A stretch of DNA of 64,000 nt from Leptobrachium leishanense (lineage: Eukaryota; Chordata; Amphibia; Anura; Megophryidae), in NCBI GenBank assembly GCA_009667805.1, contig CM019069.1:92663204-92727203 (forward strand). Direction: 5' to 3'. Positions 56,877 to 64,000 of the stretch are shown in pieces (position 1 is the stretch's first letter; each line of letters opens with the position of its first letter). The notes under the pieces are model-generated. The model was not told the DNA's origin and ran no database searches. It saw only the letters and a program-made list of their open reading frames with translations. The position numbers were made by a program, and so were the translations under genes.

Positions 56877-57545
56877 TACAAGATGACAGGAGTGAGATCT
56901 CATTGGCAATTGTGTTTCTCCACAGAGGACACACTCATGCTGCATTAAAAAGGTATGAAAAAGTAGTTTTATATGAAAATTTTTGTTATTTATTTCTTTC
57001 AGTGCAAAATTGAGTTAACTCTTTCACTACCAGATGCATATTAAGAACTAGTACTGAAGAGCAGATAATGTAAGCATTTTTTTCTTTTCTATCAATGCTT
57101 GCTTTGTATTAACTCATTCACTACCAAAGGGAATTTACAGAAAACCACTGTCATGAACCTGAGCTTTTCTTTAGAAAATGACTGTTATTGAATAATACAG
57201 TATTCAACATTTGGAACTATTCCAAATGTAACCCTTTTATAATAACCTATTTTTCAGGCACATGTCACTCTGCTGATCAAAAGGACTGACTGCAGTTTGG
57301 GGCTTTCTACTGAAACATATGGGGATATGAGTTTTAGACACCTATTACCAGCTGTTTGAAGACTGTTAACACTTCAGTTGCCATGTCCACAGTGTTAAAA
57401 CATTAGAGGCAAGCTCTTGGGACTAAATGCAAATAAAATTCCAATGCGTTGCACCAGTATTACACCATCAACTATACTTGATATCAGATCATCAGGAGGT
57501 GTTTTGCAGATCAAGTATAGTTGATCATGGTGTTGAAGGAGTTAA
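56877..57545. repeat. Further diverged pieces of the TTAA-type family
   Basis: 56877-57045 repeats the right third of copy A (GTGTTTCTCCACAGAGGACA; AACTCTTTCACTACCAG). 57110-57545 starts TAACTCATTCACTACCAAAG and ends TTGAAGGAGTTAA, with a hairpin around AACTATACTTGAT (57470-57520). Confidence 0.5.
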
Positions 57546-58865
57546 GCACCAAAACAAGTTTTCCATTTTGCTATGTTCATGTTAACCTCTGATTTTCCAC
57601 TTTCTTTTTTATTACTCATGTTATTTACTTATCTATAAAGGCTTTTTACTTATGCACAATATATATTTATGTGTAATAATGTTACAGGGAAGAAAAGAAA
57701 TGGTAAAATAAAATCGCAGTTTTGAATATGATAATTTGTACACACATTGTGAAAGTGAAACAAAGTAACTCATAACAGATCCAGACATTTTACTGAATGC
57801 AGAAATATCTCACATAACTTGAACATCTGTAATCTTTGACTTTTATGCTTCATTTATCATTAGAGGTTTATTACTGTTTTAATGCTGACGTTTCACATAT
57901 TCAATGGGCTGTCACAGCGGTTGCCCACCCAGTAAACACTGCAATTAAATTTTGCTTATTTCCTGACAGTCAGCAACAGCGAAAACAAGATTTCCAAGCA
58001 CTCAACAGTTCTGAATGTGCTTGACAGTCTGTGCCATCGCTAAGCATTGAAGAACTGAAGCTCCATTGTCTCTGCTTCCCGTGTATAATTCATACGTTTG
58101 AAGTGGTAGTGGACAAAAAGTGCAGTAACTTTAAATTCAGTTTGCTGTCAAACCACATAGAGAAATATACAATTCTTCCATGTAAAGGGAAGTCCAGCAA
58201 AGAACTACATGGACAAAAATATGTCGAATAGTTGATTGAATAATTCCATAGCAATAAATAATACAACAATATAATTCTGAATGCTGGGCACTATAATTAG
58301 ACCATTCTAGAACACTGCCATATTAAGAATGATAAACGCGATGTCAACTAGCATTAGCTCGGTGCAATTACCACATGTCAGTGACCAATATCATCCTAGG
58401 CATTTACTCTTTCTTGCCAATATGATGTCAATGAAATATTCCATAGGAAGTCTCGGCATTGATCAGTTTTACTGTTCTTCCCAGAGAACAATCCATCCAT
58501 GAATTTCAAGGCTAATGAATTATAATGATTAGTCTAGGAAAGGTTGGAACATTTTAGTCAATCATCATCAAACAAGTGAAGCTGGCGTCATTTAGGCAAG
58601 TCATCCTATAACACCAAAGTGTGTTAGACAAATGACTGTCACATTAATTTTGTACATGAAAGGCGAAAAAAGAGACAAAATGTATACTGCTTATTCATGT
58701 TTTTGGCACAACAGGTAATTTCTGTTTGATATCTCTTATTAGTAAATTTAATGATTTATTGTAGCACCCATTAAAATATTTAACAGATGTACATATTTTT
58801 CTCCCTGTTAATTTAGTTCTTTCACATGTAGTATTCTAACTTTTCCAGTCTGACCTTTCCAGCAA
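57546..58865. other. AT-rich spacer
   Basis: Nothing recognised. Two short frames (57836-58024 and 58031-58231) have no known motif. Confidence 0.4.
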
Positions 58866-59165
58866 TGCCTCTCTTTAACCCCATGAGGTGCAGGATCACA
58901 GACTTCTCCTGGAGGTGGCTGACATCTTGAATGTCAGCAAAGCCTCCAGGGTCTCCCCCACCCATTGATGTCATTGCGCATGTGCACAATGATGTCAGTT
59001 GCGCATTTAACCCCCTAGCTGCGAAGAGATTTCCTGTAGAAATCACTATAGTGGAGATACAGGGTCCTTTGGACCCCCATTTCTCCCGATTGGTGGCAGC
59101 TAGAAGGTCATGTTTGGTATCATTGGAAAGGCCAGAGCATGACCATTTGTGGTAAAAAAAAATGT
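58866..59165 (+). repeat. Dispersed family J
   Basis: TTTAACCCCATGAGGTGCAG, then TTTAACCCCCTAGCTGCGAA, GGTGGCAGCTAGAAGGTCAT and GAAAGGCCAGAGCATGACCA, then an A-rich end. Matches 44113-44290. Confidence 0.55.
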
Positions 59166-59167
59166 AA

Positions 59168-60599
59168 GACTTAAAAATAAATAAAATTCTCCTCCTCCCT
59201 CACCTCTGCTCTCACACACATCTTCAACCTATCTCTCTCCACTGGCTCCTTCCCATCTGCCTTCAAACACGCGCAAAAGACCCATTTACTAAAGAAACCC
59301 TCCTTCAATCATAACTCTCGATCCAACTACTGTCCTGTATCCCTGCTTCCCTTCACATCTAAGCTCTTAGAAAAACTAACTTTCAACCGCCTCTCCCTCT
59401 TCCTGTTCTCCAATTCCCTACTCGACCCCCTGCAATCTGGTTTCCATCCCCTACACTAAACCGAAAATGCCCTCACCAAAGTCACCAACGACCTCCTAAC
59501 TGCTAAAAAAACACGGCCACTATTCTATTCTCATCCTGCTTGACCTATCGGCTGCCTTTGACACTGTCGACCACCCCCTCCTTCTACAGACTCTCAGCTC
59601 TCTTGGTCTCTGTGACACTGCACTCGCTTGGGTTGACTAATATCTATCCAACAAGTCCTTCTCTGTGTCCTTTGCTGGTAACTCCTCCTCTTCATTGCCT
59701 TTATCTGTTGGTGTACCTCAAGGCTCTGTCCATGGTCCTTTGCTCTTTTTCATCTACACCTCCTCCCTGGGCAAAATCATTAATACCTTTGACTTTAATT
59801 ACCACCTGTATGCTGATGACACTCAGATCTACCTCTCTACCCCTGATCTCTCTCTTTCTGTCCTTTCCAAAGTCAGTAACTGTTTATCTGGCATCTCCTC
59901 CTGGATGGCCTCTCACCACCTAAAGATCAATATGTCTAAGACTGAGCTCCTACTAATTCCTCCTCCTAATGCTTCCCCGCCTCCAGACTTTTCTATCACG
60001 GTGGAGGGTGTCACTATCTCCCCATCAAACCAGGTTCGCTGTGTCAGAGTTACACTTGACTCTGCTCTTTCCTTCATCCCCCACATCCAGTCTCTTTCCT
60101 CCTCCTGCCGCTACCAACTGCGTAATATTTCCAGAATTCGGACATTTCTTATCGCTGACACCACAAAATAACTCATCCATCCCCTTGTAATCTCCTGACT
60201 TGACTATTGCAATACTCTCTTACCTGGCCTCCCTATCTCCCGCCTATCCCCCATACAATCCATTCTGAACGCCTCTGCCAGGCATCCAGCTTACCCGCAG
60301 CTCTGTCTCTGCCGCTCCCCTCTGCGAGTCCCTTCACTGGCTCCCCATCCACTGAAGAATTTAATTTAAAATCCTTACCCTGACCTACAAAGCTCTCACT
60401 AACTCAGCTCCCCACTTCCTCTCCTCACTAATCACCAAATACACCCCAGCCCGCTCCGTAAAATCAAACAGTGACCTGCGCCTAGCTTCTCCCCGCATCA
60501 CCACTTCCCACGATAGACTGCAGGACTTCTCACGCGCAGCCCCCATTCTCTGGAACGCTCTCCCTCGTACAGTCAGACTTTCTCCTAATTTCTGTTCCT
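59168..60599 (+). pseudogene. L2 LINE reverse transcriptase relic
   Basis: Plus strand with several frame changes and stops: [64 protein letters not shown] (motif B), [15 protein letters not shown] (catalytic YADD), [56 protein letters not shown], then VIS-stop-LDYCNTLLPGLP. This set is diagnostic of vertebrate L2. 5' truncated (no endonuclease). The 3' end meets an inverted repeat at 60600. Confidence 0.9.
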
Positions 60600-60837
60600 T
60601 ATTAATCCCATAACCTTGGGCAACTCGCTAGATTATATCATCGATCATATAAAAAACATGAAAAGGAGACATAGTCATTAAGTCCCTTAGGTGCAATGGT
60701 ATCCAACGTTTTTATCCAATATGTTTCCCGTTGGAAACCGTTACACCTAGGGGACTTAATGAGTATGTCTCCTTTTCATGTTTTTTATATGATCGATGAT
60801 ATAATCTAGCGAGTTGCCCAAGGTTATGGGATTAATA
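60600..60837. repeat. Near-perfect inverted repeat (long hairpin)
   Basis: Arms of about 95 bp, starting TATTAATCCCATAACCTTGG on the left and its exact inverse on the right. The outer 70 or so bases look identical; the inner 25 have a few substitutions (CATAGTC against CATACTC). The loop is about 40 bp and contains CCAACG...CGTTGG. No ORF. Confidence 0.9.
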
Positions 60838-61444
60838 CATATGGTTGAGTATAGAGACCCCCATTTAAACTGAGGTCCTCTGTATGTGGCTTGCTCCATT
60901 TTTACTTCGCACAAATATGCAGGATCTTATATATATATATATGCAGGATCCTATATATATTACATTTTCTTCTGTGTCTGCCCAGTTGTCTACCATATTA
61001 GAACTGCAAGACACCACTTCAAGAAAACACAGAAAGGAATTGTTCTCATTAGCTATTGTAAAACTCTGAAAAGGTGCTGGCGTGAAAGACAGTCCATGGG
61101 TATTCTATTTAGTAAAGTATAACAAGAACTAGACACACTGCTTTGTATGATTATGTCAGGAAAAAAATATAATTCTCCATATATCGTCCCTTTCTCTTCC
61201 CGTGGCATACATTCACTAGATTTTATAAAAAATGTGAGCGCTGAGAGTTCTCGAAAGTAAGTCTTTGTGAGAAACCTGCAAAATTAATAAATCACCCAAA
61301 TTTTCAACAGGGCAATCAGAAAATAGAAATATTGCTGCATGTGACACCTTCAAAAAGGTACTAATAGAGCTTTTCATTAGGCCATCACATACGGACAATA
61401 TCTGTCTTTATTGTGAAGCTGTTTTATACAGCCACCACAGTCAG
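60838..61444. other. Unassigned spacer
   Basis: A duplicated ATGCAGGATC plus TATATA block at 60918-60960. Nothing else recognised. Confidence 0.4.
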
Positions 61445-61660
61445 TTATTTAATAGTACCGGCTGGGAGGAGTAGAGGTAACATCACTGCTCTATCTGGAG
61501 AGAGCCTGTGAAGACATGGGTTTGATCCCGACGAGCACCTCTCCAGTAAGTGTCCTTGGGCAAGACACCTAACGGTACATACTCACTGCCCAGGACATAC
61601 TTGAAAACGAGAGAAATCTCAATGTATCCTTCCTGGTAAAAATCCTTTCTAAAAATAAAT
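61445..61660 (+). mobile_element. tRNA-type SINE
   Basis: The head GGCTGGGAGGAGTAGAGGTA with GTAGAGGTAACATCACTGC (box A-like) and GGGTTTGATCCCG (box B) is the Pol III promoter arrangement. The middle has TGTCCTTGGGCAAGACACCT, shared by many fish and amphibian SINEs with LINE-type tails. The tail TGCCCAGGACATACTTGAAA, TCTCAATGTATCCTTCCTGG ends A-rich. A tail fragment lies at 15385-15465. Confidence 0.8.
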
Positions 61661-62047
61661 AAATCAATGAGACCCCAAATGCTTCATCAATTAATTTTCC
61701 CCTGACGCTGTTTGAATTTCCCCTTCTAGGTCTCCGAACTTAACCATCATGGCAACCATGGTGATATTCACCATTGTTCTCAATTTTGGTAAACGATGGT
61801 TGTTAGTGAATTATCCTGTATACAAACTCACACAGGTGTATTTTCATACAGAGGCATTACACAGGAAAGGAGATGGGGAGATAGACAAAATGGGGCAGAA
61901 AATATGTGCATAGGTGTTCCACTTAAATATAACCCAGCAGTGACACGTGCAGACAGGTATCCAGTGTGAAATTAAATACCTAGCAGACGTTGCAAGAAAA
62001 ATCATATTAAAGTTGACAGTAGAAAAGGTCTCCTTATATTTTGACAC
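61661..62047. other. Unassigned spacer
   Basis: Small palindrome near 61745-61790 (ACCATGGTGA and CACCATTGT words). Nothing else recognised. Confidence 0.4.
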
Positions 62048-62050
62048 TAG

Positions 62051-62185
62051 GGGCCATATTACATACAGTAGTTGGTGCTAACTTAACCAGAGCTGTTGTA
62101 AACGTTCCAGAGCCATTATAGCCTATGGAGGTTTTAAGTTAACAACAGCTCTGGTTAAATTAGCACCAACATTGTAATATAGCCC
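62051..62185. mobile_element. Palindromic GGGCC MITE with 3-bp TSD (TAG), copy 2
   Basis: Left GGGCCATATTACATACAGTA and right, read inward, GGGCTATATTACAATGTTGG, with GTGCTAACTTAACCAGAGCT inside. TAG at 62048-62050 and 62186-62188. Matches 39010-39137. Confidence 0.85.
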
Positions 62186-62280
62186 TAGGTAAATAAAGTA
62201 ATATTTCAAGTGATAACACTTGCCATGTCTTTTCGGTGCAAATTAGCACTGTACACTTGTCATGCAAAATTGACACACAG

Positions 62281-62608
62281 CAAATGTACACCATGCACAA
62301 TCAACACAAGTGTTAGTTTAAGGGTTAGTGCTAGTAATTAGGGTTACTAGGTGTGCTTATTTTTGGGTTAGAGCTACCAATTAAGGTCAGGTTACTATCT
62401 GTGCATGTTTTAGAGCGGGGGTCTCAAAGTACCAGCCCGTGGTACAAATGTACACCATGCACAATCAACACAAGTGTTAGTTTAAGGGTTAGTGCTAGTA
62501 ATTAGGGTTACTAGGTGTGCTTATTTTTGGGTTAGAGCTACCAATTAAGGTCAGGTTACTATCTGTGCATGTTTTAGAGCGGGGGTCTCAAAGTACCAGC
62601 CCGTGGAC
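62281..62608 (+). repeat. Exact-looking 164-bp tandem duplication
   Basis: 62281-62444 and 62445-62608 both run from CAAATGTACACCATGCACAA through TTTTAGAGCGGGGGTCTCAA to CCAGCCCGTGG. The unit includes the TSD and first 28 bp or so of the hAT element at 62580. Confidence 0.92.
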
Positions 62609-63871
62609 AAACCACAAATGACCACAAATGGCCCACGGACCAGTTACAAATGGTCCGCAGACAGGAGCAGATTGACCCGGTCCGGATTGGTCTTTCTGCC
62701 TCTTCAGCACAGGATGTGCGCGGAGCATCATGGGGATTCCCTCCCCAGTGCACAGGGCGCTCCACGCCTGTCCTGTTGGGCCCCTACTTGGTGTCAATCT
62801 GGCACTGAGCACAGGCTTCAGCCACAGCAGGCTGACATCAGCCCTTGCTGTGGAACGGCCCACCAGGCCAAGGGAGTATGCACATGCAATGACTTCATTC
62901 TCTGGGATTCCCCCTTCCCAGCAGCATCCCATTACAAAAGAGATGCAGGGGTCCTTTAGACCCCAGTATCTCTGGATCCATAGATACAAGGACAGGTGAG
63001 GTGTCATTCGAAAGGTCAAAATATGGCCTTTCAAGTGATACCTAACACCACTATGTATTGATTAAACAAAGATAAATAATAATAAATAAAAATAATAAAA
63101 TTAAATACAGTTAAAAAGATATATTTTTTCTATAAACAGGGGCATTTTCCCTCCCCTTATAAAATAAACAATGCTGCTGCACTTCACACACTAATTATTT
63201 CATATATATTTTAATATATTTCAATTTAATTTTAATGTGATATTTCATTTATATTATAATTATTTTAATTAAATATATTTCAATAAAATAATGTATTTTG
63301 ATATAACTTTAGTTTAATAAATAATAAGTTAAATATAATTGTTTTATTGCTGTGGAGCTCTGTGATATGCTCATACACAACAGTATACACAACATTACTG
63401 TGAGTTTTATTGCTGTGGAGGTCTGTGATAGAGTAATCTGCAGTGTGTATGAGCGTGAGTTTTATTGCTGTGGAGCTCTGTAATGTGCAGTGTGTACAAG
63501 TGTATCACTAAGGTACACTATCTTATAAACCTGCCACAGGGACCTTCTGTGCCGCGGCACAGCCTTAGATGACATGAATATTTCGTAGTTTGCCACATTG
63601 TGTTTTATAATGAATAATATGACTATGTATAACACCCCACTGACCTTACTCGCAGTGTGGGAAATGAGAAGGTGAGTAACGGCAGTGGTATTGCTCATTT
63701 TATATGTGACAAATGGACAATGACATTGCTTAGGAACAAAAAATAAATAAAAAGGCTATTTGCTGTAAATGAAAAGAATAAACGATTTAATAAAAAAACG
63801 AGTAAGAAATTTTGCATGGGATATGAAAACTTGTAAAGTGGCCCTTGGGTAATTTGAGTTTGAGACCCCTG
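62580..63871. mobile_element. hAT (Charlie-like) element with perfect 8-bp TSD
   Basis: Left CGGGGGTCTCAAAG; right, read inward, CAGGGGTCTCAAACTC. TTTTAGAG at 62572-62579 and 63872-63879. It contains family J sequence (about 62940-63060), three units of the 60-bp satellite (63340-63500), a segment shared with the start of the window (63535-63565) and a family F piece (63700-63830). No transposase. Confidence 0.92.
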
Positions 63872-64000
63872 TTTTAGAGTCAGAGTTTCTTTTAGGATTT
63901 GGGTTAACCTATGTAGAATATCCAAAAAAGAAACAGAATCTGTTGATTAGGATTATGGTCAACCTTTAGACTAACCCTATAAGCAACCCTAACCCTAAAG
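63872..64000. other. Window end with telomere-like words
   Basis: After the TSD the last 40 bases contain two AACCCTA units and one related AACCCTATAAG. Degenerate TTAGGG words also occur at 62318-62360. Too short to call an interstitial telomeric array. Confidence 0.35.

Noticed and set aside
62588..63034. 148-codon minus-strand ORF
   Set aside because: Lies inside a hAT element with no transposase-like motif.
63960..64000. Interstitial telomeric repeat
   Set aside because: Only two exact CCCTAA units; too short and degenerate to call.

Overview
This window reads as vertebrate intergenic or deep-intronic DNA, most likely from an amphibian and probably a frog. I found no host exon, tRNA, rRNA or CpG-island promoter that I could defend. 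The evidence for an amphibian is the mix of mobile elements: a DIRS-order tyrosine-recombinase retroelement, Penelope-like elements (PLEs) with GIY-YIG endonuclease, CR1 and L2 LINEs, Tc1 elements, many hAT-type non-autonomous elements with 8-bp target-site duplications (TSDs), PIF/Harbinger-like MITEs with 3-bp TSDs, TTAA-target elements, and a tRNA-type SINE.

Layout. 1-365: end of a hAT-like element. About 886-5330: a decayed DIRS-like element on the minus strand (gag, RT, RNase H, tyrosine recombinase, SGNH hydrolase-like domain), split by a palindromic MITE. 5811-8172: two hAT-type elements swollen by 24-bp and 30-bp minisatellites. 10527-20353: AT-rich background with scattered hAT, Harbinger-like and TTAA elements and a PLE-type 3' end. 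20354-23910: a PLE with a 14-bp TSD and a large inverted 5' copy. 26665-30081: a MITE family (called F here) and a hAT-like element. 30375-38480: two 5'-truncated CR1 copies on the minus strand, with a dead Tc1 element and a hammerhead-bearing inverted repeat between them. 39246-40861: a Tc1 element with an intact 344-codon DD34E transposase, the only full-length open gene in the window. 41640-45291: a satellite array and a 2-kb hAT-like element. 48723-57050: a cluster of related TTAA-type elements holding two deep nests, one four levels deep around a second PLE and one three levels deep. 59168-60599: an L2 relic. 60600-60837: a near-perfect inverted repeat. 61445-61660: a SINE. 62580-63871: a hAT element with an adjoining 164-bp tandem duplication.

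The genes do not form a pathway. They are selfish elements and relics whose nesting gives their relative ages. The most interesting recurrent signal is a hammerhead-ribozyme core (CUGANGA, helix II, GAA, a self-complementary helix III, then the cleavage site). It appears in PLEs and in short inverted-repeat elements; five positions are well formed or nearly so on sequence grounds, and others are decayed. Several of the carriers have 12-15 bp TSDs. All calls come from reading the sequence only; family names are by recognition of motifs, not database search.
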